The notes beneath the pieces are model-generated. The model did not search any database and was not told the origin of the DNA. It saw only the letters and a list, made by a program, of their open reading frames with translations. From Cotesia glomerata (Eukaryota; Arthropoda; Insecta; Hymenoptera; Braconidae), in NCBI RefSeq assembly GCF_020080835.1, contig NC_058165.1, positions 5,307,771 through 5,371,770 of the forward strand: DNA of 64,000 bases, in the 5' to 3' direction. Both the position numbers and the translations under genes were made by a program. Positions 24,288-34,011 of this stretch are shown one piece after another (within the stretch, counting starts at the first letter, position 1; every line of letters starts with the position of its first letter).

Positions 24288-25106
24288 TTAAAGATAAAGC
24301 TCATCATAAGAAGAATAATCATAATCAAAATAATAATCATTATTCTTGTCGTTATCATTATCATTAGTATTCAGTTTACGATGAACAAATAAAGATATTA
24401 TATTCAAAGCTGTTTTTACTTTATTCAAGGTACGATAACCAGTCATTAGATCTTCATCTTCATAATACTTATGAAGGATCATGCATGATAAACACGAGCC
24501 AAGGTCAGAAAGTTCAAAAAGCAATTCTTTACAATCATCACATTTAATATGTACTTCTTCATCTATTAGAGGATAGTGGATGCCAAAATCATAAGAATAA
24601 ATATTTAAATCAATGCATTTAGTACAATAGGAGGCATAACCTAATTCTACCGCTGGTAGAAGCTGTTTACGACAAGATAATCCGTATCTTTTGCAACTAT
24701 CCTCAATTTCTTGGGGCAAATAAATGGGTAGTGTTATTGTACAATCTTGGTGGAAGGCTTTAGGATTTCTCTTTTGTCCACAGAATGGCCAATTTTGGAA
24801 ATGCTTTACCGGGCGTCTATTTCTTGGTTTCTTCAATCGGCGGTTATTTAAAAAGAGTACTTCCAAATTAAGTAATTTGTAATAAGGTAGTCTAGGGGGT
24901 GAAGGAACTAGTTCATCATGAGGATTTTGAATATAATGCATTCGTCTAGAAAACCAATATAAGATTTCTTCTCTATAATTACGAGGACTATGCCTTGTTC
25001 GGCCCGAGAGAAATGGCTGATAAAATAATTCCAAAGAGTTAGGAAGTTCAACAAAGAAATCCCAAGCTACTAACTCAGCTGAAGGAAGATTCCATTTGTA
25101 AACACT
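24288..25106 (-). CDS. Retroelement accessory ORF Y (Cys-rich, no ATG)
   Basis: An open frame on the minus strand of about 270 codons from a preceding TAG near 25107 to the stop at 24288. It has no ATG near its start and overlaps the last 30 bp or so of ORF X in another frame. It may be reached by frameshifting, or be the downstream half of one gene broken by an indel. Visible features are paired cysteines (CTKC, CDDC, SCLSC) that could bind metal, and a C-terminal run rich in Asp, Asn and Tyr. No family recognised. Confidence 0.45.
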   Translation of the reverse strand, partial: SVYKWNLPSAELVAWDFFVELPNSLELFYQPFLSGRTRHSPRNYREEILYWFSRRMHYIQNPHDELVPSPPRLPYYKLLNLEVLFLNNRRLKKPRNRRPVKHFQNWPFCGQKRNPKAFHQDCTITLPIYLPQEIEDSCKRYGLSCRKQLLPAVELGYASYCTKCIDLNIYSYDFGIHYPLIDEEVHIKCDDCKELLFELSDLGSCLSCMILHKYYEDEDLMTGYRTLNKVKTALNIISLFVHRKLNTNDNDNDKNNDYYFDYDYSSYDELYL

Positions 25107-25473
25107 CTACAAATTCTTTAAGTATGTGTAATACATAATTATCATAGGGTGTTCTAATATGAACAGGAGTATCTTCATTAAATAATTTGGGTAATAATCT
25201 GTTAGGAAAAAGGGGATCCTGGTAATATTGCTTTTTCCAACGTAGTTCCCTTTTATATTCTGGCATATATTGCTCAATCTTGTCTTTTACTATTGTTTTT
25301 ACTTCTTCATTTACAGAAATAATATATGCTGCAAGGTAACCCCTGTTACCATGAGTGTTGAAGGATGATTCAGGTAAATCTATTTCGGGTAGGTTCAAAT
25401 CGTTACCGACTATTCGAACAATGAGATCAACAAAATCTTTAGTTATTCCTCTAGTTTGTTTGAAAGGGTACAT
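25075..25473 (-). CDS. Retroelement accessory ORF X (132 aa)
   Basis: Begins with ATG at 25473, 38 bp after the stop of the second envelope-like gene. The protein is mixed charged, without signal peptide or membrane segment, and has no motif I recognise. It is followed by the overlapping ORF Y. Together they could be one protein of about 390 residues if joined by a frameshift, which I infer only from the overlap. Confidence 0.45.
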   Translation of the reverse strand: MYPFKQTRGITKDFVDLIVRIVGNDLNLPEIDLPESSFNTHGNRGYLAAYIISVNEEVKTIVKDKIEQYMPEYKRELRWKKQYYQDPLFPNRLLPKLFNEDTPVHIRTPYDNYVLHILKEFVECLQMESSFS

Positions 25474-25510
25474 TTTAGGATTAGGAGAATAATAAGAAAG
25501 ATGCTAGAAT

Positions 25511-27373
25511 TTAAATTTCTTCAGGTATGGGTTGTAAAGTTAGGGTTCGTCGAATATCACGCATTTCTACGTAGATAGATTTAGATTCATCCTCGGGATT
25601 GGTTGGTGAGGTTGTTAATGATCTTACACTACTGGAAGGAATGTCATATATATGCGTTTCAGGTTCAATGAAAGTAGGTTCAGTCTGACTGTATGATTCA
25701 ATAAGACTATTTCCAACTGGTTTCCTGGAATTAAAATATAATATGTTAGTGATAATAATAGAAATAATTAGGAGCATGCCAAAAATAAGATATGATGTAT
25801 TGAGATTAGGATGATTATGGATGACAACGTTCTGAATTTTATGTAAAATCTTGTTTAAGGTAAAATCATATGATAACTGGTTAGGGATAGAGGTGGTTGG
25901 TTCAGGAAATTCTAGCTCACAAATATTGGGTCGAATCTGTATTAAGTCTAATTCATATGTAGATTGGGAAGTGATGACTTCTGAGTCACTTGAGAATCCA
26001 ATTAAATTAATGTCATTAATTATTAAAGAGTGGGAAGGATCGGTTAAAGTAAGTATTCCTGAATCAACAATCTCTATTTTATCTACTATTTTGTAATGAC
26101 TTATTTCCTGTAATTCAACATGTGAAACGGAAAATAACCAACCGGTTGCTTTTTCCAATGATTTCCAATATGGTCTGAAATCTTTATTTATTTTAATAAT
26201 GCATTGAGAGGGTAAGTTGCTTCGTGAATGAGTGGTCAATAAATCTATTTCGCAAATTGCGTTTGAGGTATTTTCAAAGAAGACAAAATTTGGTTTGCAT
26301 ACTAGGAAATCTTTGAACTTATAACAATGGTTTAGTTCATCCCGGGTTATGGGGGAATATCGGTTATTGGAGGACATTAATAGATAATCAGAGCTAGGTT
26401 GTATGAACGCGGACATTGTTTTGTTTCCACATTGTTGTGGAACTGGATAAGGATGAGCTTTTAAGAGGCTGAATTCAACAGAGTCTAAAAGAGGAGCTTT
26501 TATAGAAAAGAACAAGAAATTTTGAAAAAGGTCGAATTTTACTTCAACTTCTCCTAAATAAATATCATCAGGATCAATTAGTAAATTGCAACTTGTACAG
26601 TTTGCTCGAAATTCCTTTAGGGCTTGTGAAAGTACTCGAGGACTTAGAACTCGAGGACTTAATTTTCCCGACATGGCATAAGTTACTGTCTCTATTACAT
26701 TATTGGCATGATCAAGGTATTGAGAAAAGTATTCTCTGATATAAATATTCCATTCTCTTAGATAATTAAAGTATATTGGAGGTGATGGATTAGTCTGATT
26801 AAGGAGCTTAATGATGTCTTGCACTAGATTGTCATATTTCCCTTTGACTTTAAATAAACGTGCTTGTTCAAAGAAAAGTTCAGCGTCAATGATTTGGCTG
26901 TACTTATAAATATGAGTATGTATATTTAATATCGTTGGAAAAATGTTACTTAAATCCATAATATATCTACGGAATATGACCTCTTTATCAGAGTTTATGG
27001 GTATTGTTTGTTCATTGTCTACCTGTAATAATCGACTTAGCTCAGTTAATTTCAAGTCTATTTGTTGAATCATATGATTATAGAGATTTAGTTCGATATA
27101 CTGACGGCAATCTGAAAGATTAATGTATGCTTCGCATTGTTGATCAATCAAATCTATTTGTAGATTAGAAATTGTTGGTCTCTTAAGTTCAAGATCAGTT
27201 AGGTTAAATAGTGTTACTAATTTCCAGTTGTTTCTGGTGAGCCGGACGTTTTCCAAATACTCGAAGTAAATACCAGTTTTAAAATCAAATGGCCGGAAAT
27301 TCACAGCACTTCCATTAGTAGTCAAGATCACAGCTGATATGATGAGAAGAATTCCCAGATAGAATTTCTCCAT
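25511..27373 (-). CDS. Second envelope-like glycoprotein (F-type, errantiviral)
   Basis: An intact 620-residue type I membrane protein. It has a signal peptide (residues about 1-23), an ectodomain with cysteines, a transmembrane segment near residues 527-547 (IFGMLLIISIIITNILYF), and a roughly 73-residue cytoplasmic tail. The ectodomain start (GIYFEYLENVRL, then NNWKLVTLF) matches the opening of insect errantivirus and baculovirus F-like envelope proteins. I do not see the usual furin site followed by a hydrophobic fusion peptide, which may mean divergence or a non-fusogenic role. ATG at 27373 is well placed after the small ORF. The frame is open despite the decayed pol region. Confidence 0.7.
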   Translation of the reverse strand: MEKFYLGILLIISAVILTTNGSAVNFRPFDFKTGIYFEYLENVRLTRNNWKLVTLFNLTDLELKRPTISNLQIDLIDQQCEAYINLSDCRQYIELNLYNHMIQQIDLKLTELSRLLQVDNEQTIPINSDKEVIFRRYIMDLSNIFPTILNIHTHIYKYSQIIDAELFFEQARLFKVKGKYDNLVQDIIKLLNQTNPSPPIYFNYLREWNIYIREYFSQYLDHANNVIETVTYAMSGKLSPRVLSPRVLSQALKEFRANCTSCNLLIDPDDIYLGEVEVKFDLFQNFLFFSIKAPLLDSVEFSLLKAHPYPVPQQCGNKTMSAFIQPSSDYLLMSSNNRYSPITRDELNHCYKFKDFLVCKPNFVFFENTSNAICEIDLLTTHSRSNLPSQCIIKINKDFRPYWKSLEKATGWLFSVSHVELQEISHYKIVDKIEIVDSGILTLTDPSHSLIINDINLIGFSSDSEVITSQSTYELDLIQIRPNICELEFPEPTTSIPNQLSYDFTLNKILHKIQNVVIHNHPNLNTSYLIFGMLLIISIIITNILYFNSRKPVGNSLIESYSQTEPTFIEPETHIYDIPSSSVRSLTTSPTNPEDESKSIYVEMRDIRRTLTLQPIPEEI

Positions 27374-27427
27374 TTTGGGGAATATTCTAAAAGAAAGTAA
27401 AAGAAATTATATAGAAAAATGAAAAAT

Positions 27428-27634
27428 TTAATCGTGTTTTTGTAATAATTGATTGTTTATTGATTTGGTTTCTTCATTTGAATATGTAAGTTGTGTAATG
27501 GTAGGACATGTGGGAGGAGTAATAGGCTCATTGGTAATACTATGTGGTATATAGCAATAGACCCGTTCTCGACGTTCGGAATTTTTACTATCATCCCTAC
27601 ATATTTTGGTCTCAGTTTCGTTGGTCTTCACCAT
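27428..27634 (-). CDS. Small ORF overlapping the end of envelope 1 (68 aa)
   Basis: ATG at 27634 overlaps the envelope 1 stop region by 23 bp. The product is hydrophilic with a charged N-terminal third and Pro/Thr repeats. It may be a real small protein or the cytoplasmic tail of envelope 1 displaced by a one-base shift. I cannot decide from sequence. Confidence 0.35.
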   Translation of the reverse strand: MVKTNETETKICRDDSKNSERRERVYCYIPHSITNEPITPPTCPTITQLTYSNEETKSINNQLLQKHD

Positions 27635-29171
27635 TAAAACGGAGATGTAATAGAAGGTTTGTTACGGAATCCCATAATGCACCGATTAGCCAAATACTCC
27701 ATCCGTATATTGCATGCAATGCGTAACCATGAATTAAGGTATCTAAAACAAACTTAATAGCTTTAAAGGTCAAGTAAAATCCAAATACGGTTACACTAAA
27801 GGTTCCAATGGTATTAAAGAAGTTATAAACTTTTCCCCATGCTTTACTTAGGGTTTCTCTAAATGCGGCTTCATCGATTAAAGAATTAATTTTTATAGAA
27901 CTATCTGCTATTTGTTGACCAGTTGCTCCCCTAGCTATTGTGTGTAATATTGCGGTGCGTTCGATGGGGAACATTAAGTGATCAGTTAGTCTTTCAATAT
28001 CGGCGTCAGAGTAAATACCACCTGTTGCTAAACCTTGTGCTGAAACGTAAGTCCAGGAATAATTGGTAGTCATTGAAAGATGATGTGGAGTAGGTACTAG
28101 CGAAGGTCTAGGTGTAAACTCATACCAAGCGTTTTGTAAACGGTAGACGGGTGCTAAAAGAGGGTTACAGTCTATTTGAGTACCGGTTTTTACTAATATA
28201 TGTGTTTTTGGTAACATGAAATATGGAACTTCGCTCTCTCCACGTACTACTGGTAATTCCTGATAACAATGTTCAGTTTCTCTACATTTTACTTCTACAG
28301 GTGTACATTTTGCGAACCTTATCACTTCTCCCAATACATGAGCAATATATCCTGGTTCTTTGAGGAATTGTAACGCGAATTCGTCGGGTGCTAATGTGGC
28401 GATTATGATAGCGTTTTGTAAAACTCTTCTTTCTATTTCACAAGATTGTTTTATTATGTCATTATATAATGCAACTAATTGTTTATGGAAATGTTGTTCA
28501 AGGTAAACGAATTTAGTATTAACATAAGTGAAAAGATCCATAGATTTTGCGTCTATTTTATTTGATGTTCTAAAGAAACTACCCTTTTCAATATCAAGAA
28601 TAAAAAGTCTAGGATGTTCGGTACGAATTAAAGTAGATATACAATTCACGAATGTGTCCGTTGCTTTCAATGCAAAAGTAATGCCATCACTGATAACCGA
28701 GTAAACCTCATTCTTACTAGCAGGAGAATAGATTTTATTAGCTTCGCCTTCGTATAGGATAGAGAATTTACGAGAATTACAGTGATCACGGGGTAGTGTT
28801 TCCCAATAAGTATTTCCACCTTCCGAATCAATACATTCACCACGTCGATGGAGACAACGAACTCCTGATCTTAATATGATTTCGTCTTGGTCTAAATTAA
28901 CAGATGCTAAATAATCTTGTATTTCAAAGGTAGCAAAACCCGTTACAACTACGTCATCCCAACTTCCGTAATCGTCGGTATAAGATCCGGTTTTACAATT
29001 ACCGCTAGTAGTGTATGATCCTACCAATTTAATTGGGGTTCTAGTGGTACCGTTTCTAACAATTTGAGAGTGTGTGGTATCGTGAAGAGTGTAAATACCA
29101 AGTTCATGAATTACTTTGCATTGTTCACGCGATATTTCTTTAATAAATTCGACGTCACCATTTGGAACTCC
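27612..29171 (-). pseudogene. Envelope glycoprotein 1, 3' fragment (inverted)
   Basis: An open frame of about 519 codons on the minus strand from the LTR3 border at 29171 to the stop at 27612. It is the rest of the glycoprotein whose 5' end lies at 20948-21270. It contains many cysteines, a TYWETLPRDHC motif with downstream SILYEGEANK reminiscent of chuvirus-type glycoproteins, and hydrophobic C-terminal membrane segments (about 27630-27800). Both fragments contain the same 17-bp word GGAGTTCCAAATGGTGA at the break. The gene is disrupted, as the halves are on opposite strands 6 kb apart. Confidence 0.65.
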
Positions 29172-30335
29172 TGTGACGAACGAAGTTTATGCCACTACAC
29201 TCTTCTTTTATGTGAGATAAATGACGGGGGCTGCTTTCCTTTTATTTATTGTATTACGATTTAACCGCAAAATATAATTCAATCTCCACTTTGATAATCG
29301 GAACGATAACAGTTAATAGTAGTGTCAATAAGAGCAGGCTCCATCGTTTATCAAGTGAAACCAACAGATTCTTTAGTCACGTAATATAAGTGGTCATATA
29401 TCACTTCTGACTTCTGTATCTTAACACGTAGTAACCTGTAACAATCAATACCCTTATGGAACCACAATGTCGCGGGAATCGTATAAAAAAACCCTTGAAG
29501 ATGTTCACCAGTGCTCAGACTGCCGAAGGCTCTCGCACTCGTCAGTTCTAAATTTCAAGTTAACCAAATTCTACCAAGAATCTAACATAGAAATAAAGAC
29601 GAGTACAACTACTTGCTGGCCAACCTAATCTTTTCTTTGAAAGTTGCTTACTCTCGTTAAAGAGGCTTAGGTGCTCTGAGAGCTGGTGCTTTTACAATTA
29701 AAATTATAATTTAGGGTTTCAATACCCAAACCAATATATTTATAAAGACTCAAATTAAGGAGCTCCTATGAAACGTTGTGCAAAGTTTAGTTTGTTAAGT
29801 GTATTAATAATTATAATCATATTTGTGCATTATCCAGAGTTATTGAAGATTATATTCAACAGCATTCATCAATTGTCCTTAAATTTGTATCATCTATTTA
29901 AATAATTTGTAAGTACAAATTGAATATATTTGAAGTGTGAAACCAATCATTTTCTTTCTTCTCATTCATAAGACCTGATTTCCAACTTACAGTAAGAAAC
30001 GAGGTATTCACGAGTACCTATAATTCACCAAACCCACCTGCCTCCTGTTTTTCCTTCAGTTCATTAACTACCCTTGACCTTAGCCACGGGGTCGCAACTA
30101 GGGTTCCCCTATGATATAAGCCGCTCGATATCATCGGGATAGATAAAGAACAATTATTCAACCGGAAAAGACGCGATCAATTAATTATTTCATAGCTTAG
30201 GAATTTGAGATAAAAACAGACTTGAAAGTGTAGAATCATCCGGTAATCAGAAATATGAACTCTTTATCTAAGTAAACCTTTAATAATTATCATTTTAACA
30301 AAAACTCCGCTGTCTCGACCTATTCGATCGTGACA
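29172..30335 (+). repeat. LTR3
   Basis: Same ends as LTR1 and 1164 bp long, in the plus orientation. It follows the envelope 1 fragment directly with no polypurine tract before it, unlike a normal 3' LTR. It is followed by ATAT, the target duplication. Confidence 0.95.
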
Positions 30336-30604
30336 ATATATCTGAATCGTTTGATTTGTCGTATGAGTTCATTGATGAGGATGTTACTTTGTGGCCTCAG
30401 AATCCGAATTTCTTAGAAAACTTGGAGTATTTCGGGAAACTTCAAGTTGTGAATGATGTAGCAGAACGCGGCGTGGCATTGATAGAGCAGTATAATCGAT
30501 GCTTAACGAAAGATGAAGAACAGCTTCAATATTTGTTGCAAGTAGTGACAGAACATAGAAAACAATATCCTAATTGCAATAAAAGTAATTTTATGAATCT
30601 GTAA
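30336..30604 (+). pseudogene. Transposase-like gene, 3' part
   Basis: Continuation of the gene cut by the LTR element. With the element and one ATAT copy removed, the frame reads straight through. It contains VVNDVAERGVALIEQYN, matching the C-terminal acidic motif region of this transposon family, and KDEEQLQYLLQVVTEHRKQY. It ends at a stop at 30602-30604, shortly before the right TIR. Confidence 0.75.
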
Positions 30605-31257
30605 TATTTTCAAGTTGAAAAATTGTTGTAACAAGTTGTAAATATAGTTTTTTGTTATAAAGAATTTTGTTCAATTAAATTTCTTAATATTTAGTAAAAA
30701 AAAAAATAAATTTGTTATAAAAGAGACCAAAAGATCATTTATAAGATGTTTTTAACGATTATATTTATATATTAGTGCATTTCGTGAGTTAAGTATTGAA
30801 TTAATTAGTAAAAAAAAAGTTTACAGTCTCAGGTTAACGGAATTGAAGTAATTTAACATAAAAATAATAAAAATATAGCATATGATATTTTTTGTAGTTT
30901 TATTGGAAAATATTATAAATTTTTTATTAGTGTTATCTTTGACCGCGGATATCTTTGAAGCCGTTAATCTGAGGAACTTTGGTCTTCAAACGTTTTTTGT
31001 AGAGCGTAAAATTTCCTACAAATATCATTTTTCAGATTGTTGTTACGATGAACCGTTCCAAAGTAATAAAAATTAAAAAATTAAAAAAAATTTTTCCCGT
31101 GTTATTTAAATGGAAAATAAAGAAATGGATACAGGCAAATCTTACTATTGATATTAAGAGCTCACATGGGCGCCAAAATTTTTGTTTTTAGGTATACTAT
31201 CAATTTTTAGACACCAAAAGAAAAAAAAAAAAATTCGTCTTTTTTTGAAACACCCTA

Positions 31258-31481
31258 ATATATATAGATAGATAAAATATATCAAAAATGCATGTGGGTA
31301 CTCAAATGAAAGCTCTTGATGAGTATAAAATCAGAATGGGCTTATATTTACGAAAATGTTAATTATTGAAGAATGCCCATTGCATATTGTTAACTAATGA
31401 TGTTTTTAACTATACAAGCTCATTCCTAAAATTTCTAAATTTAAGACGTGTGTACATGACAACGTCTGTCGGGTCCGCTAG
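31258..31481 (+). repeat. Right part of Helitron-like repeat with CTAG 3' end
   Basis: Repeats the unit seen at 13800-13983 almost exactly, then continues GACGTGTGTACATGACAACG and ends GGGTCCGCTAG followed by T. A CTAG terminus before T with a short upstream palindrome is the Helitron pattern. It supports the idea that the TIR transposon landed inside a Helitron-like element. Confidence 0.5.
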
Positions 31482-31845
31482 TATATACATATATATCTAC
31501 ATATTATATCATAATATCATAATAATATCATAATATTATATCTACATATTTTTTTTGACAATTTTTAATTATAATTTATTTATAAAAAAAAATAAATAAA
31601 AACATTATAATAATAATTAAAATAAAATATTATTAAAAATAATAAATTAAATTTTTAATAATTAAATATAAAAAGGGTTTATAAAAATATTTTCTTTACA
31701 AAAATTTATTTATTTTGGAAGTGAATACGAAGTGAATTTTATTATTAGTAGAAATTAACTCCTTCTCGGAGTAAATATCACTCCTGCTGGGAGTGAATCA
31801 ATTAAAAATCATTCACTCTTCATTCACTCCGCAAATTTTTTACAG

Positions 31846-32010
31846 TGTAAAAGCTCTTCAAACAAAGAATTGCATAATTTGCCTGAAGAACTTTGGGGAA
31901 AGGCGCTACATTTGTTATTGAAACAGCTTCAATCAAGACTTTCTCCGATGAAGGACTTTTATAATAATTTGTGGAAAATAGGAAGGATGGCTATTCTAGT
32001 AATAATATAA
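31846..32010 (+). CDS. Candidate last exon of small secreted protein
   Basis: Preceded by TTTTTTACAG, a good 3' splice site that lies inside the right terminus of the outer inverted-repeat element. In phase 0 after the exon at 12680-12769 it encodes 54 residues (including LPEELWGKALHLLLKQLQS) and a stop. It looks amphipathic and more protein-like than the surrounding DNA. If real, the transposon supplies the splice acceptor. The link to the first exon is an inference. Confidence 0.35.
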   Translation, partial: CKSSSNKELHNLPEELWGKALHLLLKQLQSRLSPMKDFYNNLWKIGRMAILVII

Positions 32011-32394
32011 CACTTTGATTATATATACGTCTATATGTAGTTGCAGCTTTATTATGTCTTGTACACAGAACTTCTAGATGTACGTGTGATCGGTACAGAG
32101 TTATAGTCAAGAGTGAGTATATACTCATTGATATACTCAAGAGTGAGTATACTCATTGATAGAATAGGAAGTGAACTTCTCTACGTTAGTACAATTTATT
32201 TTTTTTTCTTTTTTCATGTTATTAAAGTGGCGCAGGTGTGGGAAAAGTTATTACCTCTAATCTAAACACTCATTACTCAAAAACTGATGTCACTCCTAGT
32301 TGTTCTGTCCGTACATGAGTGGCATGAGTGTCTTAAAAATTCATGATTCAGTAATTGTTAACATCTAAAAAAAAATAAATTTATTAATTTAAAA
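32011..32394. other. Intergenic; short direct repeat
   Basis: Contains AAGAGTGAGTATA...CTCATTGATA twice within 32105-32165. No coding signal seen. Confidence 0.4.
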
Positions 32395-32581
32395 ATGTTT
32401 GTGGAACAATTAAACACCGTCGATAACTCAATAGTTATTGGATGTGTGGCGTTACTCACCTGTGTGGTGTTTATAATTGTTGCGGTTTTAAATTCCGTTG
32501 ACCGGGGTGAAAATAACAACCTAAATCCAGGGGAAAATATTAGAAATGAACCGGAAGTGATTACGCAGCAGCCAACAACAA
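32395..32581 (+). CDS. Probable first exon of a membrane protein
   Basis: ATG followed by 62 codons with a clear transmembrane segment (IVIGCVALLTCVVFIIVAVL), then a hydrophilic stretch, ending at a donor-like CAA followed by GTATGTAAC. No in-phase next exon could be identified downstream. The frame otherwise stops seven bases later. Family not recognised; it could be a short standalone ORF. Confidence 0.35.
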
Positions 32582-32589
32582 GTATGTAA

Positions 32590-34007
32590 CTTTATTTTAC
32601 AAATCTTATTTATGATGATGAAATTGAAATAATAATAAAGTTAGACGAAATTTTTGATTTTCTTATTTTACTTCTTTTATTAAAAATGAGAATTAAAAAA
32701 TATTTTTTTAAAATTGCACTTGCAGTTTTTCAAATTTTTTGCAAATGAAATTTTTTTTCTTAATAAAAAAATATAATTTTTTTTATTCAAAAAAAATTAT
32801 AAAAATTTTTAGGTATCTGCTAACTTAATTTTCATGAAATTGAAAGACATCTAATTATTTTTAGAAACTTTTTAACTAATAAATTATACATAAAAAAATG
32901 TATTGCACGCCTTATAGCGCGAAGCGCGTGAGGTTGTGCTTTATACTCGACTCGTTAAGATCAAGCAATTTTGTGATCTTTAAATGCCTCTATTACAACC
33001 ATATTACACTTATACAATGATGTAAGTAGATGAACACTGAAAAAACACTTAAATTAAACCATCTTTTACTTTCTAAAATCATTTCATGTTGCTATTTTGA
33101 AAAAAAAAAAACGTTTTGAAAAAAATTTTACGTGGACGTCCGGATGTCACCCCATTTTGGATGTACCAACGATTACTCCCGAACAAATTGATATTTCAAG
33201 ACCGGACCTTTTTTATTAGTTTAAGAATTCGATGAACTGGGTCCGTATTTCATATCAGTGGCCTAGTATACATATTTTTCTTTAAATTGAATTTTTATTA
33301 AAATTCACTACGATACAACCGTAAAAGCCAAACAAACTTTTCTTATTTGTCACGTGAAAACTATGGCGCCACTTGATCAAGCTAGATATTTTTAGACTAA
33401 GTGCGCATATGACAAGAAAAAAGGGCGCTGATATTTAAAAAAAAAGAAATTAAGAAATTACTTAATTATATTTTTTTTTTTTAATCAATTACAAAATTAA
33501 TTTTTTTCTTAAAAAATGAATGAAAGTTATGAGGCGTGCACTTTTAGATTTTCCAAACTTTTTTGAAAATTTCATCATTAGAGGCTCTAAAAAAATGACA
33601 CTAAAGTTAGCACTCACTTGACAATTTTTTAATTATATTCAACAAAAAAAATTGTTCCGCAAAATTATAATTAAAAAATTACATTTTTTATTTTTTTTTT
33701 TTATTTCTACATGTCATTTTTTTACATATTTTTATGCCGTAATTTATTTGATAAAAAAATTCTTAAAACTATCAAATAAGGTAAAAGCCCCTATTATTGA
33801 CAGGGCCCCCACTATTGACACTCTATTCAATTTTATTATTTCATTATTAAAATCTGTTAATAATCACAATTGTTGATATTTCATGACAATTTTACATATT
33901 TATAAAACTAAAAAATAGTAAAATTTAATTCCCAGGTATAAACTATTTACCGCAAAAAAATTTCATTTTTTTACGTAGGCCAAAACTGCTTATACGTTTG
34001 TAACTTC
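32590..34007. other. AT-rich, no gene seen
   Basis: Long A/T homopolymers and low-complexity text; no convincing exon or element boundary. Confidence 0.5.
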
Positions 34008-34011
34008 TTAA

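Larger units (their letters stand above)
16271..30335 (+). mobile_element. Rearranged Ty3/gypsy (errantivirus-like) element with three LTRs
   Basis: A 14-kb element flanked by the 4-bp duplication ATAT (16267-16270, 30336-30339), typical of gypsy integration. Order: LTR1 (+), leader, two small ORFs, gag/pol remnant, integrase, 5' part of an envelope gene, LTR2 (inverted), then an inverted block (read on the minus strand: 3' part of the envelope, a second envelope-like gene, accessory ORFs, polypurine tract), and LTR3 (+). The LTRs differ at only a few positions, so insertion is recent. Protease, RT and RNase H are missing, so this copy cannot move by itself. Confidence 0.9.
13997..31257 (+). 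mobile_element. TIR transposon with ~0.5-kb terminal inverted repeats
   Basis: The left end starts TAGGGTGTTTCAAAAAAAGA. The right end (about 30720-31257) is its inverted copy and stays closely similar for roughly 500 bp, for example AAGATATCCGCGGTCAAAG on the left matched by its complement at about 30940. The flanks are AT dinucleotide runs compatible with an 8-bp duplication, but the low complexity prevents proof. Inside is a transposase-like gene split by the LTR retroelement. A further end of the same family may lie at about 46560-46876 (AAGCACCCTAG). Confidence 0.85.
13295..31847. mobile_element. Outer inverted-repeat element containing the whole nest
   Basis: Its left end (CACTGTAAAAAATCCGGAGT at 13295) and its right end at 31847 are inverted copies. 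Each is followed inward by repeated GGAGTGAAT/TTCACTCC words (13310-13460 and about 31718-31830). TA flanks both ends (13293-13294, 31848-31849). It looks like a Tc1/mariner-type MITE that was later filled by other insertions. Confidence 0.75.

Noticed and set aside
25851..26096. Plus-strand ORF opposite the second envelope-like gene
   Set aside because: Antisense to a 620-residue ORF with signal peptide and transmembrane segment.
30882..31076. 64-codon hydrophobic ORF
   Set aside because: Lies within the terminal inverted repeat of the TIR transposon, and its counterpart at the left end is not open in the same way.
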